Source of the DNA: Gynurincola endophyticus
Lineage (GTDB): Bacteria > Bacteroidota > Bacteroidia > Chitinophagales > Chitinophagaceae
Length of the DNA: 64,000 nt
NCBI RefSeq assembly: GCF_003991195.1
Contig: NZ_RCWL01000003.1
Coordinates: 434,001 to 498,000, forward strand
Direction: 5' to 3'
Of the stretch, positions 27,037-35,624 are shown piece after piece. The translations under genes were made by a program, and so were the position numbers. How positions within the stretch are numbered: position 1 is the first letter of the stretch; each line of letters begins with the position of its first letter. The notes beneath the pieces were generated by a model. The model saw only the letters and a program-made list of their open reading frames with translations, was not told the DNA's origin and did no database searches.

Positions 27037-27534
27037 ATGGCTGAAGAAAATAATTGGTATGCTATTTATACAAAACCCCGGGCAGAAAAGAAGGTCTTTG
27101 AACTTTTGCATGATCGGGGCATTCATGCTTATTGCCCTTTGAACAAAGTACGTAAGAAATGGAGCGATCGCTATAAGGTGGTGGAAGAGCCTTTATTTAC
27201 TTCATATGTATTTGTAAAAATTGCTGTAAAAGATTTCTCTTTAGTAAAGCAAATTTCCGGTGTGCTGAATTTTGTATACTGGTGTGGTGAGCCCGCGATT
27301 ATTAAAGAGGAGGAAGTGGAAAGGGTAAAATCATTCTTAGCAGAATATCCCAGCGTGGAAGTGCTGCCCCTGGAGATACACAAAGGAGAAATCGTAGAAG
27401 TTGCTAAAGGGGTGTTTATGGGCGAAGAAGGAAAGGTAATCGATGTCGATAAAAAATATATAACTATTTTATTAAATACACTAGGGTATGCTGTAAGAGC
27501 CAAGTTGCCGGCAGTATATATAAAAACGAAATAA
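27037..27534 (+). CDS. UpxY-type NusG-family transcription antiterminator
   Basis: A 165-residue NusG paralogue with the N-terminal NGN domain (WYAIYTKPRAEKKVFELL ... EPLFTSYVFVKI, residues about 5-105) and a C-terminal KOW-like part (GVFMGEEGKVIDVDKKYITILL, about 125-155). In Bacteroides each capsule operon begins with an upxY gene whose product prevents premature termination in its own leader. Position near the start of the locus and a hairpin-bearing leader fit this. No upxZ-like inhibitor gene is seen. Confidence 0.88.
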   Translation: MAEENNWYAIYTKPRAEKKVFELLHDRGIHAYCPLNKVRKKWSDRYKVVEEPLFTSYVFVKIAVKDFSLVKQISGVLNFVYWCGEPAIIKEEEVERVKSFLAEYPSVEVLPLEIHKGEIVEVAKGVFMGEEGKVIDVDKKYITILLNTLGYAVRAKLPAVYIKTK

Positions 27535-27538
27535 ATTC

Positions 27539-28357
27539 ATGAAAATGAAAGCTCACTTTAGTTCAGGCTTTTCTCTGCTGGGATTAGCAATTGTTTTAAT
27601 GTTGGCTAGTTGTGGTGTCAGTAAAAAAGCGCATGAAGAGCGTTTGTATCTGCAGGGTATTGATAGCTCTTTAGTTGAAAAAATATTGTTTCAGGAACCA
27701 CGCATTCAAAAGAATGACCTTTTGACTATACTTATTTATAGTGATAGTAGAGAAGCTACAGAAATTTATAATCAACCACAGAACGGCGGTTCTGCAGGAG
27801 CTGCTGGTGCAAATATGGCCGGACAAACACTCAGTGCGTTGGGAAGAGGCTACCAGGTAGATGTATATGGCAATATCTTTATTCATCAGGGCGGGCAGAT
27901 TTATGTTGAAGGTAAAACAAGACAGGAGGTGGCTGCAGTCATCGTTGAAAAATTAAAAGAGTATTTAAAAAATCCTTATGTAGTGGTTCGTTTTGCCAAT
28001 AGAAGAGTTACTGTTTTAGGTGAGGTTAATAAACCGGGAGTAATTGAATTACCTGATCAGCAAATGACTATCCTGCAAGCTATCGGATTGTCGGGAGATT
28101 TAACAGTTTACGGAAAACGTGATAATATACTGGTAATACGTGAAGAAAACAATGTCAGAACTTCCGGCCGTTTAAATATCAGAGACCCACACATCTATGC
28201 TTCTCCGTTTTTCTACCTGAAGCAGAATGACGTAGTATATATAGAGCCAACAAGACGCAAAACTGCAGGCAATGAAGCCATTTTTGTTCGTAATGTGAGC
28301 ATTATTGCAAGTGTAATTTCTGTAGTAACAGTTGCGATTTCGTTATTAACCAGATAA
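27539..28357 (+). CDS. Wza-like polysaccharide export lipoprotein
   Basis: A 272-residue outer-membrane lipoprotein (lipobox LASC, Cys26 or so) of the polysaccharide biosynthesis/export family. The export domain (IQKNDLLTILIYSDS ... VDVYGNIFIHQGGQIYVEGKTRQEVAAVI) and an SLBB-like domain (VTVLGEVNKPGVIELPDQQMTILQAIGLSGDLTVYGKRDNILVIR) are intact. A C-terminal hydrophobic segment (about 248-268) is the likely outer-membrane helix. A Gly/Ala-rich insertion (GGSAGAAGANMAGQ) follows the first strand. It precedes the Wzc-like kinase by 23 bases, the usual pairing. Confidence 0.9.
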   Translation: MKMKAHFSSGFSLLGLAIVLMLASCGVSKKAHEERLYLQGIDSSLVEKILFQEPRIQKNDLLTILIYSDSREATEIYNQPQNGGSAGAAGANMAGQTLSALGRGYQVDVYGNIFIHQGGQIYVEGKTRQEVAAVIVEKLKEYLKNPYVVVRFANRRVTVLGEVNKPGVIELPDQQMTILQAIGLSGDLTVYGKRDNILVIREENNVRTSGRLNIRDPHIYASPFFYLKQNDVVYIEPTRRKTAGNEAIFVRNVSIIASVISVVTVAISLLTR

Positions 28358-28380
28358 TTCAATCTAATTCTAAGATATTC

Positions 28381-30765
28381 ATGAGTACTATTCTAGACAA
28401 AGAGAGTCTGCAGCAAAAACAAGTGAGTCCAATGGAAATGATCTGGAGATATAAAAAGTATCTTCCATTGATTCTCATTTGCGTGGGGTTATCTTTAATT
28501 TCTGCTTATATCTATTTAAGATACACTTCAAAAGTGTATTCGTCTAAAGGAATGATGATTGTAAACTCCTCTAACCAAAAAGGAAATAATGATGAGTTTG
28601 TTAACATCCTCACCGGATTGGATGGAGGCGTCAACTTAAATAATGAGATCGTTATTATTAAATCAACCTCTTTAATACAACGCGTGGTAAAAGAGTTAGG
28701 TCTTGAAACGACTTATTATCAGCAAGGAGATATTAAATCCACACTTTTATATAAATCTTCTCCTGTAAAACTTGAAATTATTCAACTAAAATCTTCAGAT
28801 GGAGGTAGCTTCATTGTCAATGTGAAGAATGAAAATGAATTTTCATTGAATAAAGAAACCCGGCTTTACAAATTTGGAGAGCCTATAGAGAATGGTTTCG
28901 GCGTATTCAGAATTCTCAGAAACCCTGCTGCAAAGTTAACGACTGAAGTAGGTAAAAGTGAGTATGTGATTCATCATAATTCTATTGATGTTGTAGCAGA
29001 AAGAATGATAAAAGGATTAACCGTTAGCAGAGTGAATGAAAAAGCCGATATCCTGGAAATCTCTTATCAGTCACAGAATAAAGATCTTGCTGCTGATTTT
29101 GTAAATACATTAATGCAAAAGTATAGCGAAAGAACTGTTCAGGATAAAAACACCATTGCCGAAAATACTATCAGATTTATTGAAGATCGCCTTGACTCTA
29201 TTCAAAAAGAATTATCAGGTGTAGAAGGTAAATTGCAAGGGTTACAGGAAATGGGACAGGGTTTTAGCCTTGAGCAGCAAAGTAATATGCTCTTTGGAAA
29301 TATAGGTGAGGTCGAGAAGGATATTAACAGAATTCTCCTGGACGGTGAATTGATCGGATGGCTGAAAGAGTATATCAACAATCCTAATTATGAAACAGTT
29401 ACCGTTCCTTCTATCGAAGGTTTAGGAGATGGGGCGTTTGCAACACTTGTCGGTAATTATAATCAGCTGGTATTAGAAAGGGAATCTTTAGTCAAAACTA
29501 TTCCGGAAAAGAATCAGATTATACAGGACCTTGATTTAAAGATTAAATCAATGAAGGTTGACCTGATACGTTCAATGGATCAGCTTCAGAAGGCAAATAC
29601 GATTAAGCTGGCGGAAACACAGAAAATATATAATACAATAAAGAATAAGTCAATAGCAATTCCCGGCAGAACAAGACAGGTGCTCAATATCGAGCGACAG
29701 CAAAAAATTAAAGAAGAACTGTACCTGATGCTTTTGGGAAAACGGGAAGAAGTAGCTATTGGCGCAGCTGGTGTACTACCGAATTCGAACATATTGCAGG
29801 AAGCTACTATCAGGGCTACACTTATTTCTCCACTTCCTTTTAATGTAATTATAAAGTTTGCTCTGGCTGGTTTAATCTTACCGGTAATTTTCGTTTTCAT
29901 AAGAGAGATACTAAATGATAAGATCAATACCAAAAATGATATTGAACGGGTTACGCAAGCCCCTATTATTGGAGAAATAGCCAGGAATGAAACCACTAAA
30001 ACACTGGTAGTTACCAAAGGAAACAGAAGTTTTGTAACAGAGCAGTTCAGAAGTGTCAGAACGAACCTGTCTTATTTCACTTTGTTAAAAGATCAGATTA
30101 CATTGCTGGTTACCTCTACTATGAGTGGAGAGGGTAAATCATTCCTAAGTTCAAATATAGCTGCAGCCTATGCTTTAGCGGGTAAAAAAACATTACTGAT
30201 TGAGTTTGATATCCGTAAACCAAAAGTGGCAGAAAATTTAGGATTTAATGTAAAATCTGGAATCAGTTCTTACCTGGTTTCTAACGAAATACTAGAGAAT
30301 AATATCTTACAGATTAAAGAAACAGAAAATTTGTATCTGCTTCCTTGTGGAATTATTCCTCCGAATCCGTCAGAAATGTTGTTGCTTCCTAAAATGGATC
30401 AACTGTTTGAGCAGTTAAAAAATCAGTTTGAGGTAATTGTAATTGACTCCGCACCGGTAGGTATGGTGAGTGATGCCATTACTTTGTCGAAATATGCCGA
30501 TGCTACTATTTATGTAGTTCGTCAGAATTATACTTTCCGTAAAATGGTTGAGTTGATTGATAAGATTTATCAGGAGAGGAAACTACCAAACTTATCTGTC
30601 ATTGTGAATGATGTGAATTCTAATAGCGGATATGGATACGGATATGGATACGGGTATGGTTATGGTTACGGCTATGGTCAAAACTCTGATTATTTTGAAG
30701 AAGGCATGCAAAAGAAGAAAAAGAAATTCAAATGGAAATACCCTAAGAATTATTATAATTCTTAA
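28381..30765 (+). CDS. Wzc-like polysaccharide co-polymerase / BY-kinase with (Gly-Tyr) tail
   Basis: A 794-residue inner-membrane protein. A first membrane span (about 29-48), a large periplasmic coiled-coil part and a second span (about 483-506) form the chain-length determinant; a cytoplasmic tyrosine kinase domain follows with Walker A SGEGKS (near residue 583), an A' motif IEFDIRKP and Walker B VIVIDSAP. The C-terminal tail begins with eight Gly-Tyr pairs (residues 750-766) and has further tyrosines (DYF, KYPKNYYN), the expected autophosphorylation cluster. It would control chain length together with the Wza-like protein, and the PHP phosphatase at the end of the locus is its likely opponent. 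Confidence 0.92.
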   Translation: MSTILDKESLQQKQVSPMEMIWRYKKYLPLILICVGLSLISAYIYLRYTSKVYSSKGMMIVNSSNQKGNNDEFVNILTGLDGGVNLNNEIVIIKSTSLIQRVVKELGLETTYYQQGDIKSTLLYKSSPVKLEIIQLKSSDGGSFIVNVKNENEFSLNKETRLYKFGEPIENGFGVFRILRNPAAKLTTEVGKSEYVIHHNSIDVVAERMIKGLTVSRVNEKADILEISYQSQNKDLAADFVNTLMQKYSERTVQDKNTIAENTIRFIEDRLDSIQKELSGVEGKLQGLQEMGQGFSLEQQSNMLFGNIGEVEKDINRILLDGELIGWLKEYINNPNYETVTVPSIEGLGDGAFATLVGNYNQLVLERESLVKTIPEKNQIIQDLDLKIKSMKVDLIRSMDQLQKANTIKLAETQKIYNTIKNKSIAIPGRTRQVLNIERQQKIKEELYLMLLGKREEVAIGAAGVLPNSNILQEATIRATLISPLPFNVIIKFALAGLILPVIFVFIREILNDKINTKNDIERVTQAPIIGEIARNETTKTLVVTKGNRSFVTEQFRSVRTNLSYFTLLKDQITLLVTSTMSGEGKSFLSSNIAAAYALAGKKTLLIEFDIRKPKVAENLGFNVKSGISSYLVSNEILENNILQIKETENLYLLPCGIIPPNPSEMLLLPKMDQLFEQLKNQFEVIVIDSAPVGMVSDAITLSKYADATIYVVRQNYTFRKMVELIDKIYQERKLPNLSVIVNDVNSNSGYGYGYGYGYGYGYGYGQNSDYFEEGMQKKKKKFKWKYPKNYYNS
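30628..30678 (+). repeat. In-frame hexanucleotide GGN-TAY repeat in the kinase tail
   Basis: Eight and a half copies of a six-base GGN-TAY unit encode Gly-Tyr pairs. Third bases vary (GGA/GGT/GGC/GGG, TAT/TAC), so the repeat is not pure, but adjacent GGATATGGATAC units are identical enough for slippage. Changes in copy number would alter the number of tyrosines without shifting frame. Confidence 0.85.
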
Positions 30766-30856
30766 ACCTGAATAATTAATATACCCCTTCTAAAACTCTA
30801 AACCGATACCCCCTAAGTCTTAAAGCCGTTTTTTATAATTTAAAAAATTATGAGAA

Positions 30857-32563
30857 ATGACTTTAAAATGGATTAGTAATATATCCAACAAAAGAATTGA
30901 CGGAACAGGAATTGGTTTATTCAGATTTTTCTATGGTATCATTTTATTTTGCGAAGTATTGCAGTTGTACAAATTTCGTAACTTAATATTCGATGTAATA
31001 CCTTTTGTTAAACCTTATGAAATCAGCTTCACTGTACCAATCATTTTATGGTTGATAACGCTGATTTTTCTAATTGCCGGTTTTAAAACAAGAATAGCTG
31101 CAATCGTAAACTATGTGTTTTCAATATGTATTATAAGCTCAATAAGTACATTTGAATATCATATGTTCTATGCCTATATGGGTATTAATTTTCTATTGGT
31201 TTTTTTAACTGTTGATAGAAACTTAGCGGTTGATGCTATCTTTTACAGACTAAAAAACCACAATTTAGAATCTAGTATAAAAATCTCTCCCATCAATCAC
31301 TTTGTGGTCATTTTTGTTGGAGTTGCATTGGTATATTTTGATTCTATTTTTTACAAAACCTCTTCTCGTCTGTGGATGAATGGCCTTGGCGTATGGTTAC
31401 CTTCGTCTTTACCTCATATCAGCACTAAGAATTTATATTGGTTGTTGAATTCGAAATTCTTAATGTTGTTTCTTGGGTATCTGACATTACTTTTTGAGTT
31501 TGTTTTCATTTTTACTTTTTTTAGAAAAAAATGGCGTCCTGCTCTTTTTTTAATAGGAGTAGGGTTACATATCGGTATTACCATTTTTTATCCTATTCCA
31601 TGGTTTGGACTCGGAGTTTGTGCAATCTACTTTTGCCTGATGCCCACCTCTTGGATAAATTATGTTAGAACAAAATTTAGTTCTAAAAATAAAATAAAGT
31701 TACTGATTGACGATAGTTATAAAAGCCGGAATATAAGGTTATTAATTCTGTCAATTGATGTGTTTCAGAAGTTTGAATTCGAGGAAGTGGATACTATAAG
31801 AAATGCCAGCGAATATTATACAAATGTTTTTAGCGCATACTGGTATACGAAGATTTTTGGCTTTTTAATGAAATATCGCTGGGTAGATCAGCTATTGTCA
31901 AAAGATTATTTCTATAATCAAAGCTTTGCTGACTCCACTGCACCATTTACTGTGTGGCGAATCAGAACAATACAGCTTTTTTTGTTATTCGTTATCTTTC
32001 TTCAGATTTGTTCAACATTGTATTCGCCATCTATGGTCAATGCATATGCAAAAATGAATATAGAAACTAACAAAGTATTGGAAAAAGTGCTGGCTAAATC
32101 TTATGCAATTCAAAAACTCTCAAAGCAATTTCTCGGAATTACCTATCATGGTGTTTTTATGGATGTTCATTTCGATGATTATAATCATGTTATTGCTGTA
32201 GAATATGAAGATAAAAATGGAAAACAATGGTTGCCAATTATAAATTATGATGGTTCACCCGGCTCGTACCTGAATGGTTCTACGTGGATTAAATGGACAT
32301 TTAGGTCGAATAATCCTCATGTTGATACTGAAGTTTTAAGTAATAGTTTAAAAAGATTTACCAGTTACTGGTTGTACCAGAACGGAAAGAATACGGAGAA
32401 TGCCCATTTTAATATAAAAGTCAAAGTGATTGATACGATAGTTGATTGGGAAAAGGATTTTCTTAAAAATCAAAGAGAAAAAGAATGGGTCGACGGAGGA
32501 AGTGTAATGTGGATAAAAGATGAATTTATTGATCATATAAAAGATATAGAAAGTATTCAATAA
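30857..32563 (+). CDS. HTTM-domain membrane protein (vitamin K-dependent gamma-carboxylase-like)
   Basis: A 568-residue membrane protein. The first 270 residues hold several membrane spans and the features of the HTTM (horizontally transferred transmembrane) domain: GLFRFFYGIILFCEVL, a lipid-facing segment after FEYHMFYAYMGINFLLVFLTVDRN, and LFLIGVGLHIGITIFYPIPWFGLGVCAIYFCLMPTSW. A final membrane span (about 372-390) precedes a soluble C-terminal domain of about 170 residues. The domain is shared with gamma-carboxylase, but that reaction is not implied. Its stop overlaps the next start (TAATG), so it leads a coupled cassette with SDR, ATP-grasp, HAD, acetyltransferase and aminotransferase genes. 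Role in polysaccharide production unknown. Confidence 0.75.
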   Translation: MTLKWISNISNKRIDGTGIGLFRFFYGIILFCEVLQLYKFRNLIFDVIPFVKPYEISFTVPIILWLITLIFLIAGFKTRIAAIVNYVFSICIISSISTFEYHMFYAYMGINFLLVFLTVDRNLAVDAIFYRLKNHNLESSIKISPINHFVVIFVGVALVYFDSIFYKTSSRLWMNGLGVWLPSSLPHISTKNLYWLLNSKFLMLFLGYLTLLFEFVFIFTFFRKKWRPALFLIGVGLHIGITIFYPIPWFGLGVCAIYFCLMPTSWINYVRTKFSSKNKIKLLIDDSYKSRNIRLLILSIDVFQKFEFEEVDTIRNASEYYTNVFSAYWYTKIFGFLMKYRWVDQLLSKDYFYNQSFADSTAPFTVWRIRTIQLFLLFVIFLQICSTLYSPSMVNAYAKMNIETNKVLEKVLAKSYAIQKLSKQFLGITYHGVFMDVHFDDYNHVIAVEYEDKNGKQWLPIINYDGSPGSYLNGSTWIKWTFRSNNPHVDTEVLSNSLKRFTSYWLYQNGKNTENAHFNIKVKVIDTIVDWEKDFLKNQREKEWVDGGSVMWIKDEFIDHIKDIESIQ

Positions 32564-33387
32564 TGATTTTAATAACCGGAATAAAAGGTTTTTTGGCGTC
32601 TCGTTTGATTGAACAGATGGAAGAGAAGAGGCAAATTGTAGGTTTTGGTAGGGAGCAGTCAATTACTGAGCATGGTATTCCCATTGCAAACTCTTTAGAA
32701 CAAATAGCACGGGAATATCGAATAAATACGATTTACCATTTAGCTTCTTTTATTCCTTATGGCGCTTATAATCAGCCAGATCAACGTTTTATATCTGATA
32801 ATATTGAACTAACGATAAAATTGACCAGACTATTTCCCGAAGCCAGAATCATTTATGCTTCATCAGTAAGTATTTATGGAAGTACAGCTTCGGTACCCAT
32901 CACGGTAGATACGGCAATAGAAAGACCTACTTTATACGGGCTTTCAAAACTTGCCGGAGAAACAGTTATCCGGCAACATCCGTCTTTTGGAATTGTAAGA
33001 TTTTCATCCATTATAGGTAAAGGGATGAAAATCAATTCGTTTCTTCCTGTTATTATAAAAAATGCAAAACAAGAGCAGAAAATCACGTTGCTGGGCAATG
33101 GGGCTCGGATACAAAACTATATCGATGTAAGAGATGCTGCCGCCTTATTGCTATTGCTGGGGGCGTCAACTGAAAATATCATTACATTGGGAGTTGCACA
33201 AAAGCATTACTCTAACCGCGAAATCGCAGAAAAAGTAAAACAGCAAATTAATTGTGAAATAATATACAAGGGACACGATAATTCAGAAAATTACGTTTAT
33301 GAGTGGCCGGATTCCCTTGAAAAAATTAAGTTTTCCCCTAAATATTCTATTGACGATACTATAGCGGATATCATTTATGAAATATAA
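32563..33387 (+). CDS. NAD-dependent epimerase/dehydratase (extended SDR)
   Basis: A 274-residue sugar-nucleotide SDR. The nucleotide-binding motif is GIKGFLAS, so the last Gly of G-x2-G-x2-G is Ala; the catalytic pair is intact as YGLSK with SSVSIYG before it. It is shorter than GalE. Overlaps its neighbours by 1 base upstream and 11 bases downstream, indicating tight coupling. Likely acts on a sugar nucleotide for the surface polysaccharide; substrate not determinable. Confidence 0.82.
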   Translation: MILITGIKGFLASRLIEQMEEKRQIVGFGREQSITEHGIPIANSLEQIAREYRINTIYHLASFIPYGAYNQPDQRFISDNIELTIKLTRLFPEARIIYASSVSIYGSTASVPITVDTAIERPTLYGLSKLAGETVIRQHPSFGIVRFSSIIGKGMKINSFLPVIIKNAKQEQKITLLGNGARIQNYIDVRDAAALLLLLGASTENIITLGVAQKHYSNREIAEKVKQQINCEIIYKGHDNSENYVYEWPDSLEKIKFSPKYSIDDTIADIIYEI

Positions 33388-34345
33388 GATTATTGTAACA
33401 GGCATTGGCGGCGTGGTAGGACAAGGCATTCTCAGAAATATCAGGGCCTTAAAAATACCTATTGAACTAATCGGTGTAAATATCACGGGCGTTTCAGCAG
33501 GAAACTATTTATGCGATAAAGTTATTAAAGTACCTTACGCGTATGACCCGGAATATATCTCAACCATTCAGACAATTGTAGCAAAAGAAAAAGTTGATCT
33601 GATTATACCTTCTACAGATTATGAATCTTACTACCTGGCTGCTCACCAGACTGAAATAGGTTGTGCGGTTGCTGCATCACCGGCTGAAGTTACTAAAATG
33701 TGCCTGGATAAGTATACCAATTATCAGGGATTTAAAAAGTTTGGATTGCCTTTTGCCGAATCATTTTTGCCTTCTGAATATACAGGTGGCTTTGATAAAA
33801 TTGTGGTTAAACCAAGAGAAGGAAGAGGTTCAAGAAATATTTATGTGAACCCGAAATCGCCAGAGCAGTTTGATGACAGTTATCTCATTCAACCTTATCT
33901 GGAAGGTGATGAAATTACGACCACTTATTATATCAGGCAAGACAACTCTATTCATGGATTAATCACTTTCGTTCGCGAACTTGAGCTGGGTAATACTGCA
34001 AAAGCAGAAGTTGTTACCACGTACGACGATACGTTGCTAAACATGATGGAAAATATTCTGAAGTACTATCCTTTCAGAGGCTCTGTAAATCTCCAGTCAA
34101 GAATCACTCCTAACGGAATTATTCCTTTCGAAATTAATTGCCGGATTTCCGGAACAAATAGCGTCAGGTCACAATTCGGATTTAAGGATGTACAATATAC
34201 TATTCAGGAACTTTTATTGAAAGAAGCACCCGAAACTCCTGCAGTAACAAAAGGTACCGCTTTGAGAGTTATTCTGGATATTATCTATCCTGACAGAAAA
34301 GCTGTAGATATCAATAATAACACCGACCAATTTTATATTAATTAA
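33377..34345 (+). CDS. ATP-grasp protein (carbamoyl-phosphate-synthase-like)
   Basis: A 322-residue ATP-grasp enzyme. The N-terminal preATP-grasp part begins IIVTGIGGVVGQGILRNI, the ATP-grasp core has KIVVKPREGRGSRNIY and YLIQPYLEGDEITTTYYI, and the metal site is IIPFEINCRISGTNS. Such enzymes ligate a carboxylate to an amine, thiol or similar group. Within a polysaccharide locus it could attach an amino acid or carboxylated group to an amino sugar, but the substrate is unknown. Overlaps the SDR by 11 bases and the HAD gene by 1. Confidence 0.8.
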   Translation: MKYKIIVTGIGGVVGQGILRNIRALKIPIELIGVNITGVSAGNYLCDKVIKVPYAYDPEYISTIQTIVAKEKVDLIIPSTDYESYYLAAHQTEIGCAVAASPAEVTKMCLDKYTNYQGFKKFGLPFAESFLPSEYTGGFDKIVVKPREGRGSRNIYVNPKSPEQFDDSYLIQPYLEGDEITTTYYIRQDNSIHGLITFVRELELGNTAKAEVVTTYDDTLLNMMENILKYYPFRGSVNLQSRITPNGIIPFEINCRISGTNSVRSQFGFKDVQYTIQELLLKEAPETPAVTKGTALRVILDIIYPDRKAVDINNNTDQFYIN

Positions 34346-34986
34346 TGGAGAAAGTTATATTTTTTGATGTAGCCAACACATTATTATATAAGCCCGACTT
34401 ATATGCAACAATGTTGAATGTGTTTAATCAGTTTGGCATCGCGGTAGATCGTGATGAGCTCGAAAAAAAACACAAATTGCTGAGTGAAATAATTTTGTTT
34501 CCTGATAAAACTTCGGCAGACTTCTACCAGCATTTCAATAAAGAGTTACTGTTGTTGCTGGGACTCAAACCGGAAGAAGCTCTTTTAAATGAAATTTTTA
34601 AATCCTGCACTTACCTGCCCTGGCAACCTTTTGATGACACAAAAGTGATTCATCAGATAGTGAGTAGAAAAGGAATTCTATCGAATTGGGATAAAAGCCT
34701 AAAATCAAAACTTGAAAACTATTTTAATCTTTCTTTTGATTGGGTATTAGGGTCAGAAGACAAAGGTGTTCGTAAACCGGAACTGCGTTTTTTTGAGCTA
34801 ATGATTACTGAGTCGAAAGTAACACCTGAGCAAATTGTTTTCGTAGGTGACTCTTTGAAGTTAGATATAATTCCTGCATTATCACTGGGTATAAATGCTG
34901 TTTTGATTGATAGATTACATCTATACCCCAATGCAAATGTTCCTGTAATTCATTCAATGGAAAGTATTTTAAATTTTATTGACTGA
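34345..34986 (+). CDS. HAD-superfamily hydrolase with atypical motif I
   Basis: A 213-residue haloacid-dehalogenase-fold protein: motif I IFFDVANTLLY, motif II-like ILSNWDKSL, motif III Lys within GVRKPELRFFELM, motif IV IVFVGDSLKLDIIPALSLGINAVLID. In motif I the second Asp of D-x-D, the general acid of phosphatases, is Ala, which is compatible with non-phosphatase HADs or a weak phosphatase. Start and stop overlap both neighbours by 1 base (TAATG, TGATG), placing it firmly inside the cassette. Confidence 0.82.
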   Translation: MEKVIFFDVANTLLYKPDLYATMLNVFNQFGIAVDRDELEKKHKLLSEIILFPDKTSADFYQHFNKELLLLLGLKPEEALLNEIFKSCTYLPWQPFDDTKVIHQIVSRKGILSNWDKSLKSKLENYFNLSFDWVLGSEDKGVRKPELRFFELMITESKVTPEQIVFVGDSLKLDIIPALSLGINAVLIDRLHLYPNANVPVIHSMESILNFID

Positions 34987-35624
34987 TGATCAAACTAGCA
35001 ATTATCGGTGGGGGTGATTTAGGCCAGCAGATTGCTCATATCGCCAAAACAACTAAACTCTTTGAAGTGGTAGGTTTTTTTGATGATTATGCTGCAAAGG
35101 GTAGTTTGAAATATGGATATATGGTTTTAGGACCACTATCAGAAATTCATGAACAATTTGAAAAAGGTATCTTCCATGAGTTAATGATCGGGATTGGTTA
35201 TAAACACATGGAGGTTCGTGCTAAATTATTTAATGAGTTATCACCATCTATTCCTTTTGCAAAAATTATTCATCCGTCTTGCTATGTAGATGAAACTGCA
35301 AAAGTGGGGCAGGGTTCTATCCTCTATCCGCGGGTAGCACTTGATATGAATGCTGTAGTTGGCGATAATGTAGTATTGAATATTGGATGCAGTATTGCAC
35401 ATGATTCCTCTATAGGAAATCATTGTTTTTTTTCGCCGAATGTTTGTTTGGCCGGATTTATAAATATTCAGGAAAAAGTAAATCTTGGAATCGGAACAAT
35501 TGTAATAGATAATATCAACATATCCCCTAATATTAAAACCGGCGCAGGCGCTGTTGTAACAGAAAATCTGGCCGAGCCTGGTTTATATGTGGGTATTCCT
35601 GCAAAATTTAAAAAACACTTATGA
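34986..35624 (+). CDS. NeuD/PglD-family sugar O/N-acetyltransferase
   Basis: A 212-residue protein with an N-terminal Rossmann-like UDP-sugar binding part (KLAIIGGGDLGQQIAHIAKTT) and a C-terminal left-handed beta-helix with hexapeptide repeats (AKVGQGSILYPRVAL, GDNVVLNIGCSIAHDSSIGNHC, GTIVIDNINISPNIKTGAGAVV), ending VGIPAKFKK. The His in IAHDSSIG is at the position of the PglD catalytic base. Directly precedes the aminotransferase with a 4-base overlap (ATGA), suggesting that it acetylates the amino group that enzyme makes. Confidence 0.88.
   Translation: MIKLAIIGGGDLGQQIAHIAKTTKLFEVVGFFDDYAAKGSLKYGYMVLGPLSEIHEQFEKGIFHELMIGIGYKHMEVRAKLFNELSPSIPFAKIIHPSCYVDETAKVGQGSILYPRVALDMNAVVGDNVVLNIGCSIAHDSSIGNHCFFSPNVCLAGFINIQEKVNLGIGTIVIDNINISPNIKTGAGAVVTENLAEPGLYVGIPAKFKKHL

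Noticed and set aside
30628-30678. Short tandem repeats as a CRISPR-like array
   Set aside because: Repeats are six bases, without spacers and inside a reading frame.
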